Of a stretch of 64,000 nucleotides of DNA, positions 20,383-31,034 are shown one piece after another (positions within the stretch are counted from its first letter, which is position 1; each line of letters starts with the position of its first letter). The DNA lies in contig CM054155.1 of assembly GCA_028751875.1 (NCBI GenBank), positions 51,081,562-51,145,561 on the forward strand, written 5' to 3'. The stretch is from Rapana venosa (lineage: Eukaryota; Mollusca; Gastropoda; Neogastropoda; Muricidae). The notes below the pieces were generated by a model. The model was not told where the DNA came from and did not search any database. It worked only from the letters and a program-made list of their open reading frames with translations. The translations under genes were made by a program, and so were the position numbers.

Positions 20383-20722
20383 CTGTCAGACACAGAGAGA
20401 CAGAGATGACAGAGATACAGACAGAGATGACTGATAGAGATGACTGACAGAGATGGCAGAGATGACTGAGATACAGAGATGACTGAAAGACAGACAGAGA
20501 TGACTGAGAGGCAGAGATGACTGACAGACAGACAGAGATGACAGACAATAGATGACTGACGTACAGACAAAGGTGATTGGCAGACAGAGATGACTGATAG
20601 AGAGAGATGACTGACAGACAGAGATGACTGACATACAGACAAAGGTGACTGGCAGACAGAGATGCCTGACAGACAGAGATGGCTGATAGAGAGAGATGAC
20701 AGACAGACAGAGGCCTAACAGC
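20383..20722 (-). repeat. Minisatellite derived from the E11 acceptor
   Basis: Irregular ~15-35-bp tandem units of plus-strand GACAGACAGAGATGACTGA. On the minus strand each gives CTGTCAG/TCATCTCTG, close to the true junction CTGACAG/TCGTCTCTG. The repeat begins at the acceptor itself. The long Ser/Leu/Val-rich minus-strand frames here are artefacts. Confidence 0.85.
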
Positions 20723-20744
20723 ATTAACAAACCATGCCAACCAT

Positions 20745-21575
20745 AACGGCCTTCCTCAAATATGACGATGTTCTTCATCATCATCATCATCAGACCCGTG
20801 ACCTTGGCGGTCGTGGGGGAGACACGAAAGACGATGCCGTGGTAAGCCTCCTCCATCCATCTCGGTCCTCGGCTCTGCACAGTAGTGCCGAGTCATTCAT
20901 CCTGGTCCATTCTCTGATGTTGTCCATCCATGACTTGTTCTGTCTTCCCCTCTTTCTGCCACCTTCGTGTGTTCCCTGCAGTACTGTTTTTGGCAGACTG
21001 TTGTGGCGGGTGACGTGGCCGAACCATGTCAGTTTTTTCTTCTTGACGATGGTGAGAAGGGGTTCCTGTGGACCTGCCAGCCGTGTTATTTGACTCTTGA
21101 CAAATTCATTGGTCTTTCGTTCTCTCCAGGATATGCCCAGCAGTTTTCTATGGCATTTTGTTTCAAATGACTGGATTCGCTTTGCTGTTTCAGCAGTCAA
21201 TGTCCAGGTTTCACTTCCGTACAGCAGGATAGTCTGAATTAGGGCTTTGTAGAGCTTTGGTTTGATCGGGAAACTGATCTCTTTACTTTTCCATATGGTG
21301 GTGAGTTTTGTCATGGAAGATATTGTCATGGCTATTCTGACTTTGATTTCTGTCGTCGATCGCCCGTCCTTTGTGAGTGTAGCACCAAGGTAGTTAAAAG
21401 CGTCTACCTCTTCCAGTTGCTGGCCGTTCATGTAAATTTTAGCAGTGGCATTGCTCGTGCTGTTCACAAGTACTTTACTTTTTTCCGAGCTCACCTCCAT
21501 CCCATATGCTCCAGCTCTGTTCTCAAGTCTGGTCGTAAGATCTTGCAGCTCTGTGTGGAGTCTTCATGAATATCA
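20745..21575 (-). mobile_element. 5'-truncated LINE with RT C-terminus
   Basis: One open frame of 236 codons reads GMEVSSEKSKVL, FNYLGATLTKDGRSTTEIKV, LLYGSETWTLTAETAKRIQS, RKLLGISWRERKTNEFVK, LTWFGHVTRHNSLPKTVLQG and WMDNIREWTRM. It stops just before a (TGA)n tail at 20770-20790. The catalytic YADD half is absent by 5' truncation. It is the youngest-looking LINE frame, with no internal stop. Confidence 0.9.
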
Positions 21576-21689
21576 AACTACGCTTATCGTGACTCCTCCC
21601 ACATAGTTCTCTCAAAATAACAAAAATTCATACACACACAAAAATGACGTGACTTTATCTTGGCCACATTTTTTTTTTAAACAACACCC

Positions 21690-21800
21690 CCCCCCCCCTC
21701 CCCCTCCAAATATCCAGCTACCTTAATGGTGGGGGGAAAAAGTCGCATACCCAAAATCTCATTGGTGAACCTCGAAGCTGTAGCCAAGGAACACAGAAAC
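21690..21800 (+). repeat. Shared SINE tail (C type)
   Basis: CCAGCTACCTTAATGG, GTCGCATACCCAAAATCTCATTGGTGAACCTCG then AGCTGTAGCCAAGGAAC, preceded by poly-C. Confidence 0.65.
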
Positions 21801-21964
21801 AAAATGTAAATCCCTCTCCATCAGTTTTGTTGTCGTTCTCTTCAGCTCATCATCTTCACATGGTCTGTTATTGTCATTATTGTTGATATTGTGTTTCCCC
21901 AAGCTCTGCAGCCTTGGGATGGGGGGAGGGGGGTGGGTCAGTTGTTTACACTATTACTCTTGCC

Positions 21965-22262
21965 TCAAAGGTAAAGGTGTCCCATAACCTATGTGGTCGT
22001 AGGGGAGTGAGGCATCAGAGACCTCACTTCTCTAGGGGCCAGCATATTGAGGCTGCCGCCCATCTCCTCTCCCTCGCTGTTTTACCTTCCCTGACCCTAA
22101 AGAGCGCAGGTACCCATTTACAGCTTGGTGAACTAGGGGACAGTACTGAAGCCAAAGTGCACAAACGGTCACCCATCCAAGTGGTAACCATGCTTGATGC
22201 TGCCTAACCTTAGCTGGGGAAAGCAAGTGCTCTGACCTCTGAGCTATCCCGTCCCCACACTC
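21965..22262 (-). repeat. SINE with 5S-rRNA-like internal block, copy 1
   Basis: On the minus strand it starts GGGGACGGGATAGCTCAGAGG (tRNA-like A-box), then TTAGGCAGCATCAAGCATGG and TTACCACTTGGATGGGTGAC. The latter resemble the 5S rRNA internal promoter (AAGCAGGGTCGGGC...TACTTGGATGGGAGAC). The body ends in GTTATGGGACACCTTTACC. It matches 45262-45566 throughout. Confidence 0.75.
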
Positions 22263-22314
22263 TTCCCTCATAGAGCACTTAATAAAATTCCTTCTTTCTT
22301 TCTTTCTCTTTTGT

Positions 22315-22728
22315 ATTCATCATCAGCTAGAGCTCAAAAGGTTCACCAAGGGTGAGATTTTGCATATGCAACCAGTTTTACCCACCATGGAGGTAGCCAC
22401 ATTCTGACTTCAGAGATAGTGTCTTAACATGACACCTGTGTGCATGCGTTTTTTGTTTTTTTAAACAAAGTATGTCATCCATTCCTACAGGCACAAAATG
22501 GCCAACTCTTCTGAAAGGTGGAATGGGATCTAAACATGTGCATAAGACATTCTGTGTGCACACATGGGGCCTGGGTTTATAGTCTAATCTGAGGGACTTT
22601 GACATTCAATTAGATTTCGTCAAACTGGAAAGGAAAGGCGAGGCTGGGAATCAAACCCAGAACCTCATGGTTAACGTGTTAGGCAGGTGAACGTCTTAAC
22701 CATCCTGCCACCTTCCTCTTCCTTTGTA
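22315..22728 (-). repeat. SINE with head B, central block and C tail
   Basis: From right to left on the minus strand: head GGAAGGTGGCAGGATGGTTAAGA with B-box GGTTTGATTCCCAGCC, AGTTTGACGAAATC, central block (ACACAGAATGTCTTATGCACATG..), then TGACACT..CTGAAGTCAGAATGTGGC and the shared tail at 22330. Confidence 0.8.
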
Positions 22729-22885
22729 CGGGAAGCAATTCACTTCAAACAGAACTTTCATTAGGACCCCATCCCCCGCCCTCCCAAAATAAATTTTGGG
22801 AGTTTAGGAAGCAACAAAACAAAAAGGATTATGGCTGCCCATGGTTTTGGGGGTTTTTTGTTGTTTTTTTAAAGTGTGTCCTGAC

Positions 22886-22975
22886 CTTTCCTGCCCCGAC
22901 AGGACCAATGACAGCCAGGAGTTGTCCTCCCCTGACACTGGCAGACACCCGCTCCAGAGTGTTCTGCTCCAGACT
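22886..22975 (-). CDS. ABCC4-like: Exon E10: NBD1 Walker A
   Basis: 90-bp exon (30 codons, phase 0), acceptor TGTGTGCAG, donor AAG/GTCAGG. It reads SLEQNTLERVSASVRGG then QLLAVIGPVGAGK. GPVGAGK is the Walker A of NBD1, with the phosphate-binding lysine as the last codon and the following SS supplied by E11. This matches MRP4 LAVVGPVGAGKSSLL exactly in form. Confidence 0.96.
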
Positions 22976-23059
22976 CTGCACACACACACACACAGAGAGC
23001 GCCGTATGTTAGGTTGTGAATTGTAATTGTACTGTCTTGTGCTGTGTTATTGTGTATTG

Positions 23060-23640
23060 TATTAAATCAATGGAGTCGCAGTGAAATGGATCCAGCCGTT
23101 TTGTGGTGATGCGTGATTTTGGTTACATTTGAAAAATTCTGCAGACTTACCCAACATAATAATGACATACACATTATACATCATTGAAAAGTTTATAATG
23201 TCTACTTTTGAGATTGTTTCACAGTTTTTCAATAGATGACTGTATTTTTTTTTTTTTACACATTTTCAAAATATGTCACTGAATGGTGAAAAATAAAAAG
23301 TTTTGCAAATTAGGGCTGCGTATCTTAGATGGCTTGAACTGTTCATCAACTAGTCCCCTTCAAGCAATGTGATGATTTTTCACCAAAGTAAAGTTCCCTG
23401 AAGTTGGCTGAATCCATCTGGTATCACTTTTTGTACAACAGATTTTTTTTTTTAATCATAACACTGGAGAGCCTGAAATCCCAAAGATATCACTTGTTGA
23501 CATGTCAAACAAAATTAGCCAACAGACAAAAACTAGGCAAGCTTATGGTCAAGGTAAGCAGCTGTGTTTAGAAAAATGATTGCCCTACAGGCCAGAGTAC
23601 TTTCCTTTGAGTTGAACATTGCTTAGTGTATTTTAAAAAA
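23060..23640. other. Intronic stretch without recognised repeat or gene
   Basis: AT-rich, not low-complexity, no coding frame of interest. It leads into the inverted repeat at 23651-23715. Confidence 0.4.
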
Positions 23641-23650
23641 TTCATAATTC

Positions 23651-23715
23651 TGCCGAATCTTAAGCTTCGGCATGTCACAGTGGAGGAGAGGAGTGCCGAA
23701 GCTTAAGATTCGGCA
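23651..23715. repeat. Perfect 22-bp inverted repeat
   Basis: Arms TGCCGAATCTTAAGCTTCGG+CA (23651-23672) and its exact reverse complement (23694-23715), with a 21-nt spacer. Each arm is itself partly self-complementary (CCGAA...TTCGG), so cruciform or nested hairpins are possible. Confidence 0.95.
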
Positions 23716-23749
23716 CAACCTCATTGAGTTAATCATCTTTTTTTGTCAT

Positions 23750-23960
23750 TGTTGTTCCTCGGCTAGAGCTTAGAGGTTCACCAATGGTGAGATTATTGCA
23801 CATGCTACCAGTTAACTTTTTTTGCCCACCATTAAGGTAGCCGCAATCCAGCTTCACAGATGATGTCTAAACACACCAGTGTGCATACAGGGGTCTCTTG
23901 TTTGCATTTTTATATTTTTCGGTTTTAATTCCGCTATCTGTTCCTACCAGCACAAAATGG
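23750..23960 (-). repeat. SINE tail C with central fragment
   Basis: CCTCGGCTAGAGCTTAGAGG, CACCAATGGTGAGATTATTGC, GGTAGCCGCAATCC, GATGATGTCTAAACACACCAGTG. Confidence 0.7.
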
Positions 23961-24119
23961 CCTTTGCTTTTCTGGAAGGAAGAACAGGTTTTAATCAAAG
24001 ATATTTATAGCCTGGTTTTTTTCTTTTAAAGACTTGAAAAATGTAGGTTTTGTTGTTGCTGTTTTTAAAACAAGATTGTATGGTTCTAAAGACTGTAAGA
24101 AGAACCCTGTGAATGAGCT

Positions 24120-24345
24120 TATTAATGCAAACATTACATATACACACATAAACAAACAAAACTCATGCACGCACACCATACACACACGCACATATATATA
24201 CATACATACATATACCGCACTCATGCACACATACACACACATTAAATGAAACTACACACACACAACACACAGACACACACACACACACACACAATGCTTA
24301 TTCAATGTACCATCTGAAAATAAAAGTTTGACTTTGACTTTGACA
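24120..24345. repeat. (CA)n with TTCAATGTACCATCT motif
   Basis: CACA/CATA tract followed by the third copy (24296-24342) of a short conserved motif ending in (TTTGAC)n. Confidence 0.7.
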
Positions 24346-24548
24346 CAGAATACACCAACCCACACCAACACAAGCATTGTATATTACAAGCATCGCTTCA
24401 GAATTGTTACACACCCACCATTGGGCTTTATTTTTTTGGTCCTGGTTCATAGCACCAAAGAGGGGTGACTTGCAGCCACCACAGTCCCTAACTCAGCGAG
24501 CTGCTCTGGGACTAATATAATCCAAACAAGGACACAGAGTACACTCAC

Positions 24549-24665
24549 ATGGTTCCACTTGGCCGTCAGGTTGTTGATGACAACAGTGCAATCTTCTGGT
24601 CGGACGCGTTCCTTGGGCGAAGCAGGCGCTTCCTTCTTGTGGCTGTGAGTCAGCAGCAGAAATTC
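24549..24665 (-). CDS. ABCC4-like: Exon E9: TMD1-NBD1 connector
   Basis: 117-bp exon (39 codons, phase 0), acceptor TGTGTGCAG, donor CAT/GTGAGTG. It reads EFLLLTHSHKKEAPASPKER, a variable charged connector, then CTVVINNLTAKWNH, the first beta strands of NBD1 (MRP4: VHVQDFTAFWDKA). It follows either E8a or E8b in frame. The aromatic W of AKW corresponds to the adenine-stacking region of subfamily C NBD1. Confidence 0.93.
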
Positions 24666-24729
24666 CTGCACACAAAGCAAACTCCACACTTATCACTCTC
24701 CCACTCCCTTTGCCCCCCCCCCCCCCCTT

Positions 24730-24845
24730 CCCTACTCCCCCCAAGTAGAGATGCCCAGGGTCTGTCACTATAAACAACATCCCCACCTTCTGAAAATTCT
24801 GTGCTAGGAATTCCCTCTTTTTCTATCCCTCTCTTTGTTTCTGCC
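24730..24845 (-). repeat. Repeat F fragment
   Basis: GATGCCCAGGGTCTGTCACTAT, ACATCCCCACCTTCTG, AAATTCTGTGCTAGGAATTCCCTC: the inverted 3' end of repeat F. Confidence 0.7.
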
Positions 24846-24964
24846 ATGTCTGAAGATAAAAAACAAACAAACCTACTGGTGTAAAAAAGAAGGAAACAGT
24901 TTTGACATTTTTTGCAGCAAACCATGTTTTTACACAAGTAGTCAAAATGAAATTGCTACAACTC

Positions 24965-25310
24965 GAAACTCTGTAAATTCCCAAAATCGGAATGCGGCTA
25001 CCTTCATGGTGGGCAAAAACTGTTGCAAAAGCAAAATCTCACCATTGGTGAGCCTCAGAGCTAAGGTACAACAGCAACAACAAAATCAACTCAACTAACA
25101 AAAACCACTCAAAAGCTCAACATCTTCAATAAATAAATGTAAACAACCAACACCTGATCAACAAAAACATAAGGTAGAAAGGACATTGTTTATAAGTGGG
25201 GAGCCTTTCTGCCTTATGTTTCAACAAAACAGGACATGGTGGGCAAATGGTCGCGTACGCAAAATCTCACCACTGGTGTACCTTGAAGCTCTAACCGAGG
25301 AACAAAAAGG
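24965..25310 (+). repeat. Two shared SINE tails
   Basis: Copy 1 at 24970-25060 (ATCGGAATGCGGCTACCTTCATGG...GGTGAGCCTCAGAGCT). Copy 2 at 25235-25310 (GGTGGGCAAATGGTCGCGTACG...CTTGAAGCTCTAACCGAGG). Confidence 0.65.
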
Positions 25311-25339
25311 AAAAAGAAAAAAAGCATTTCTGCCTACAG

Positions 25340-25765
25340 AGGAATAGTGGGTGGATCGGCGGTCTAGAGGTAACGCACCTGCCTAGAAAGCGAGCTGTGG
25401 TGGTTCGATCTCCAATTCTGCCTGAAACCTTTCTCCCCGTCCACAAGAGCATGAGTGGTGGTCTGGGTGTTAGTCTTTTGGATGAGACGGTAAACCAAGG
25501 TTCCTGCATGCAACATACATTCTGCACATGTAAAACAACCCATGGCAACAAGAGAGTTGTTCCTGGAAAAATTGTAGAAAAAAGCCACCCTGATAGGGGA
25601 ACAGATGACAAAAATTTACAAAACTGCATACACACAAAATAAAAGAATATTTTTTTAATGAAATAAAACAAATGCACATGCAGACGGATTTTTTTAAAAA
25701 TGGGCAGCGCTGCTTTTGTGGCAACACGCTAACCCTGGGGAGAGCAGCCTAAATTTCGCAAGGAG
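25340..25765 (+). repeat. SINE family D with tRNA-like head
   Basis: Head GGATCGGCGGTCTAGAGGTAAC and B-box TGGTTCGATCTCC, then GGATGAGACGGTAAACCAAGG (related to the central block of A/B), CCCATGGCAACAAGAGAGTTG, CCCTGATAGGGGAACAGATGAC and GGGCAGCGCTGCTTTTGTGG...GGAGAGCAGCCTAAATTTCG. Confidence 0.75.
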
Positions 25766-25787
25766 AAATCTGCTGTAACAAAAGTGA

Positions 25788-25880
25788 TACAGGTAAAGGT
25801 AAACACGTTTCCATGTAACCTATGCAGTCATTGGAGAGCGAGGTGTCAGAAACCTCAACTTCTCTTAGGGCCAGCAGTGG
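25788..25880 (-). repeat. Fragment of the 5S-like SINE
   Basis: AGGTAAACACG..TCC.TGTAACCTATGCAGTCAT.GGAGAGCGAGGTGTCAGAAACCTCAACTTCTC matches the 3' end of 21965-22262 and 45262-45566. Confidence 0.6.
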
Positions 25881-26041
25881 TACACAAACACAAAGTATGC
25901 AAAAACCTCACCACTACTCAACCTTGGGGCAAGGGCCAAGGAACAAAATTGATGAACCATAAAGCTATGCCAAGGAAGAAAATAAAGGCTGTCTACCTTA
26001 CATATCAACAAAACAGCAGGATCCAAGGTTTCTGTTAGTCC

Positions 26042-26165
26042 CTGGCTTTGCGTATTATGAATGCACAGCACTGCATATTATGAATGTATAACACTGCATA
26101 TTATGAATGCATAACACTGCATATTATGAATGCATAACACTGCATATTATGAATGCATAGCTATC
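26042..26165. repeat. 22-bp tandem repeat
   Basis: Five copies of GCATATTATGAATGCATAACACT (one with GCACAGC). Confidence 0.9.
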
Positions 26166-26254
26166 AGTTTTTACGAACACCATCTTTGCCGCGTAATGTT
26201 CACATTCTTTAACCTGCTCTCATGCACAGAAACACATTCTTCAAGGAAGCACCA

Positions 26255-26430
26255 GCCGCCATGGCGCAGTGGTTAGCGCCTTGGGTTATGGACTGGAAGG
26301 TCGCGGGTTTCATTCCCATAAGAGTCATAGGGACTTTTTGGACTCTGGCCGGCTCCTACCCAGAGTGAGTGGGCTGTGGGCTCAATGGGAAGACTGGGTC
26401 CACACAGTCGAGCTTAATCCACTTTATGGA
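26255..26430 (+). repeat. tRNA-like SINE head, family E
   Basis: GCCATGGCGCAGTGGTTAGCGCC (A-box-like) and GGTCGCGGGTTTCATTCCC (B-box), but no closed cloverleaf with matching acceptor ends, so a SINE head rather than a tRNA gene. Confidence 0.55.
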
Positions 26431-26679
26431 TGCGAGTTTGAGAGTTATGATATTAAGCATAGAGTACAACACTGTCAAACAGTCTCAAAGCATATATGCA
26501 CTTCCATAGCAGCAGCATTACATCATCCCCATTATTTAAAAATTGGCCCCAATTGCTCTGGTCTCATAATGACCTCAGATGTGGTTTCCCCATACACATC
26601 TGTGCCTGTGGTGAGTTTGTGTGTGTCAAAGCCTTTGGGGTTGGAGGTTCATGGGGGATGGTTGTTGGAGGGACGTTGT

Positions 26680-26975
26680 GGTGGTCACCACCTCGGGTGG
26701 GTGACTCAGTCTGGCTCCACAAAACTGAGCTAATACTGTTGTTAGTAGGAGGTGTCCTGCACATGTTAGCTCAGAACAAGCATCACTGAACACCACCAAA
26801 GTGACCCAGCAGCAGTGCAGGGCCCCTCTGGCTGGTGTCCCCAAAGTGACCCGATATTGATGAGCTCCATGTACACTTCCGACCCTGAGGCTGTGGCGGG
26901 GAAATTGAAATCAGCTGCGTGGGAACAGCAGGACAGGGTGTTACAAAAGATGAGGCAGCCAACAAACACACACAT
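26680..26975 (+). repeat. Dispersed repeat H, copy 1
   Basis: Same sequence inverted at 55795-56110. Shared blocks: GGTGGGTGACTCA, GAGCTAATACTGT.GTTAGTAGG, CACTGAACACCACCAAAGTGACCCAGCAGC.GTGCAGGGCC, CTGCTGTTCCCACGC (inverse) and TTTTGTGATG. No coding signature. Confidence 0.75.
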
Positions 26976-27440
26976 ACACAAACCACTTTAAGAAAGCAAG
27001 CTGAAACAACCAACAGGCAAGCCTCCTGAACTATATGGCTGGGACAGTCAGCTAAAACAGATCCTAATTGGATCGTAAGCATACATCTCAAGCGGTTTGT
27101 GGCATCCAAGATAAATCCTGTTCCATATTGATCAAGTTAAACCTGCCAGCTCGCAGCCTCCGGCCAATCAGCACTCAGTTTAAAGTCACATGTCACTTAG
27201 TGTGTACAAGCGAGCGTGTGTGCCTTGTGAATGCGACTGAAGCTTCAGGGCACTCAGCAAGCCACCTTTTCTTTACTTTGTATACTTATTAAATGCTTTG
27301 TGTAGCAGTTTGTCCTTTTCACATTGACAGGTTGAAACAAACATGCTTTGAACAGTCCGCCTGAACCATAAGGTTGTGTTGTCTGGTTAAGATATTCAGC
27401 AGTCCTCCTTACAAAAGTTCTGCCACTAGACATCATGTCT
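26976..27440. other. Intronic stretch, nothing recognised
   Basis: Mixed-composition sequence with no repeat match elsewhere in the window and no supported coding frame. Confidence 0.4.
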
Positions 27441-27444
27441 GTTT

Positions 27445-27780
27445 TCATACACAGAAACTAGAAGGAAGGCGACAGGACAGTTGCAACATTTATCTGCCAA
27501 CAAATTTTAATCACTATGTTCCAGGTTCAATTCCCAGCCTCGCCCTTTCTTCCTAGTTTGACTAGAAAATTGGACTTAATATCAATGTCCTTTGGATGCG
27601 ACTACAAACTGAGGCCCCGTGTGCAAATGGATGCAGAACATCTTGCCCACACATTAAAAACCCGCTCCTCCTTTAAGATGAGTATGCCATTTTGTGCCAG
27701 TAGGAGCCGATGACACACACACACACACACATACACACAAAGCAAGACAACCCCTGCATAAAACAATTGTGTCGTGTTTA
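27445..27780 (+). repeat. SINE with head B and central block
   Basis: GAAGGCGACAGGACAGTTG, GGTTCAATTCCCAGCCTCGCCC, AGTTTGACTAGAAAATTGGA, CTGAGGCCCCGTGTGCAAATGG, GCCATTTTGTGCCAGTAGGAGC. Confidence 0.75.
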
Positions 27781-27839
27781 GACACCATCCCCCAAATTGC
27801 GACTAGCTAAAATTAATGATGGGGTGAGAGATTTATTAT

Positions 27840-28075
27840 ATTTATTTTTATTTTATTCTTTTAAGAGGATAACAGAATAAGCATTTATGTGCTTTTTTAC
27901 ATCCAGTCCCCGTGTGTATGCGGTTATGTAAATTCTGTCATCTGTTCCCACTGGTACACAATGGCCTACTCTTACAAAAAGCAGAACAGGACTTAACATG
28001 TGTGCGCTAGATGTTCTGCGTGCGTTTGCACACGGGACCTCGGTTTATAGTCTCATCCGAAGAACTGGTCGTATA
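27840..28075 (-). repeat. SINE A (tail and central block)
   Basis: (TTTA)n, GAGGATAACAGAATAAGCA, CATCCAGTCCCCGTGTGTATGCGG, ATGGCCTACTCTTACAAAAAGCAGAACAGG, CACGGGACCTCGGTTTATAG. Confidence 0.8.
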
Positions 28076-28339
28076 CACATCTGACCACTGGTGTGAACCT
28101 GAGTTCCAATCCAATCCAATCTGATCCAAACCAATCCAATCCGATCTTGTTGTTTATAGCCCCGCCAACCACAAAGGCCATACCAGGGCTGTCACCTTCT
28201 AGCCAAGGAACAAAAACACCACCAAAAAAAACCCCAACCAACCCCCAACAACAAACAAACGGAAAAAAAAACCTATAAAAACATTCTGTTCACAGGTAGG
28301 TAGGTAGGCAGGGAGACAAGCCAGGCAGGTGTCTGGTTT

Positions 28340-28440
28340 AAGGTACAGAGAGCTACAAGCTGACATGCAGTTAGTTACGTTAGTGATCTCAGCAGTCGAC
28401 ATGCAGTTAGTTACGTCAGTGATCTCAGCAGTCGACTTCT
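28340..28440. repeat. ~52-bp tandem duplication
   Basis: CGACATGCAGTTAGTTACGT then AGTGATCTCAGCAGTCGAC occurs twice in succession with one substitution. Confidence 0.85.
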
Positions 28441-28583
28441 GCAGCCACTAACAAGCCTCTGACTACAGACTTTTAATTATACAGCTCACATGATTGTTAC
28501 AGGAGCAACGTGAAAAAGGAATGATGGAAGCTATTACTGCAAGGGGGGTGGGGGATTAATATTCTGGAAACACTGCACATATT

Positions 28584-28614
<31 letters not shown>

Positions 28615-28791
28615 TAAGCACGTTTCGATATGTCGAAAAATTGTTCAGGGACTAGAATTATACAAGCCTTTTAAGTAAATATACACCTATGCGCTCTCTG
28701 TCTCTCTCTCTTCTCCGTTTTCTTTCACACACACATACACACACACATACATACACACACACGCACAAAAAGTGTGTGAGCCCAAATATGC

Positions 28792-28840
<49 letters not shown>

Positions 28841-28869
28841 ACACACACACACACACACTCACTTCCATA

Positions 28870-30062
28870 ATAAACAAAAATAACCAACCCCCAAACCAAA
28901 CAACCCTCCCCCCTCCTCCCTCCCTCCCCTCCTAATCCATTCCCTAAAAAACCAAGCCACAAACACCAACCCCACACTCATTCCTCCTCTAACGCCAACC
29001 TCCAAACTTTCATTTTTCTTTTAAACAAATCTTTTTTAAAACCCAAACACCCCCCACCCCCCCCCCCCCTGCCAAATCCAATCCCTAAATATAAAACAAG
29101 CCCCACACAACCACCCCAAATACTCATCCCTCTCTAACACTCACCTCCAAACTTTTATTTCTTTCTACCAAAATAACCCACCCACCCAAACAAACAAAAA
29201 CCCCTCCAACCCAACCCCCTCCTTAAAAAAATAAAACAACCCTAGACCGCACCCACACTGATCCCTCCTCTGATGATGCCAACCTTCAAACTTTCATTTC
29301 TTTCTTTTAAAAAAAAACCCAAAAAACCCAACCAAACAACCCCCCCCCCCTGAACCCATTCCCTAAAAAACGAGCCTCAACAATACCAAACCACCGATCC
29401 CTCCTCTAACAACGCCAACCTTCAAACTTTCATTTCTTTCTTCACCCCCCCCCCCCTCCCAAACTAAACAACCCCCAAACCCCACTCTCCCCATCACATT
29501 CCTTAATTTTAATTTTTTAAAAACAAAACCCAAACATCACCCATCCTTCCTCTAACAACACCAACCTCCAAACATTCATTTCTTTCTTCAAAAAACAAAC
29601 ACAAACAAAACAAAAACCCAATCCAATCCCTAAAAATAAACACCCCAACTAAACCTACTTTCATTTCTTTCTTTAAAAAAAAAAAACCCAAACCATCCTC
29701 CCCCACCTTCTCTCCCCAACCCAATCCCTAAGTAAAAAAAAAAACCAATACCAAACAACAACCACCCCACTCATCCATCCTCTAACAATGCCAACCTCCA
29801 AACTTTTACTTCTTTCTTAAAAAACACAACAAAAAATCCCAAACCCAAACCAAACACCCCCCTCCCCCACCCAACCCAAACCCTAAAAAAACCCAACAAC
29901 CCCCAAACCAACCACTCCAAACACTCATCCTCCTCTAAACGCCAACCTCAAAAAAAAAAATTACCCCCAACCCAATCCCTAAACCAAAAAAAAAAAAAAA
30001 ACCAAAAAAAACAACAAACCAAAAAACCCCACCCAACCAACCCACACACTCATCATCATCGC
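28870..30062. repeat. C/A-rich ~150-bp tandem repeat next to E8b
   Basis: Seven to eight diverged units around CACTCATCCCTCCTCTAACA, CGCCAACCTCCAAACTTTCA, TTTCTTTC, poly-A, CCCAAACC, CCAATCCCTAAAAA. The last bases before the E8b donor (CACTCATCATCATCGCTCCTCGG) resemble the unit, so the array may have grown from the donor flank. Confidence 0.75.
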
Positions 30063-30082
30063 TCCTCGGCAAACAATCTTAC

Positions 30083-30332
30083 CTGGATCCTTTCCGTGGC
30101 TACGCGCAACTCGGAAAAGTGGCTGACGCCCTCAAAGACGCACCCTATGCTATTGTAGGCGGAGAGAAACATGAAGGAGAGGGCGATGTACAGGGGGGCC
30201 GCCCGCAGAGTGCCCCCCAGCCCCACGTGCAAGACCACGACCGCGTAGCTCAAGACGCGGTGAGCGAACAGCCAGATGCTGGCCGTGAACGCCGTGATGC
30301 GCTTTTTGGCCCACACCTGGTCCAATTCCCAC
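30083..30332 (-). CDS. ABCC4-like: Exon E8b: TM5-TM6 segment, alternative version b
   Basis: 250-bp exon, acceptor GGTTTTTCAG, donor CAG/GTAAGA. After its first base completes Arg from E7 it reads WELDQVWAKKRITAFTAS, then IWLFAHRVLSYAVVVLHVGL, then PLYIALSFMFLSAYNSIG, ending SELRVATERIQ. It is collinear with E8a and human MRP4 over the same 83 residues but diverged strongly. Placed after E8a it would be read out of frame and meet a stop (VSLRLQ then TAG), so both cannot be used together. Unlike E8a, its donor side abuts a long C/A-rich tandem repeat. Confidence 0.9.
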
Positions 30333-30359
30333 CTGAAAAACCAGGCAACTTTTTGTGTT

Positions 30360-30500
30360 CCCTCTCTCTCTTTGCGTGATACCGCGTCTGCTTCTTGCTT
30401 TTTTTGGTTGTTGTTTTTTTCTTTTTTTTTTGGTTTGTTTGTGGTTTTTTGTTGTTTTTTTGGGGGGTTGTTTGTTTTGTTGTGGGGTTTTTTTGGGGGA
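30360..30500. repeat. T/G-rich low-complexity intron
   Basis: Poly-T and TTTG runs directly upstream (gene sense) of the E8b acceptor. Confidence 0.7.
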
Positions 30501-30524
30501 AGGGGGGTTACTGTGATAATTACC

Positions 30525-31025
30525 GTTTCATTTTTTTTTATTAACTTTTATAATTATGATTCATTTTGCTTATATCTGTGATAATTACCGATTCATTTTT
30601 CTTTCTTTTTTTACTTTGATAATTATGATTCATTTTGCTTATATCTGTGATAATTACCGATTCATTTTTCTTTCTTTTTTTACTTTGATAATTATGATTC
30701 ATTTTGCTTATATCTGTGATAATTACTGATTCATTTTGCTTGCTTTTTTTCTCTTTTTTTTTAAACTTTGATAGTTACAATTCATTTTGCTTACATCTGT
30801 GTTTGTTCACGTGGTTGTTTTGTTTTGTTTTTATTCCAAGGTTTGGATGGAAAGAAAAGTCTTGTCATGATTTTTGCTGCGATAACTATCATGATTCATT
30901 TTGCTTACATATGTCTCTGTTTACATGTTTTGATTTGGGTTTTTTAGGGTTGGATTTTTAAAAAGTCTTGTAGTTATTTTTAACTGTGATAATTATCATG
31001 ATTCATTTTTTTTGCTTACATCTAT
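30525..31025. repeat. ~62-bp tandem repeat
   Basis: CTGTGATAATTACCGATTCA, TTTTTCTTTCTTTTTT, ACTTTGATAATTATGATTCA, TTTTGCTTATAT repeats about three times cleanly (30565-30735) and degrades to 31020. Confidence 0.85.
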
Positions 31026-31034
31026 GTCTGTTTA

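Noticed and set aside
20175..20880. Ser/Val/Leu-rich minus frames of 155-172 codons
   Set aside because: E11 read in other frames, or E11 plus the acceptor minisatellite.
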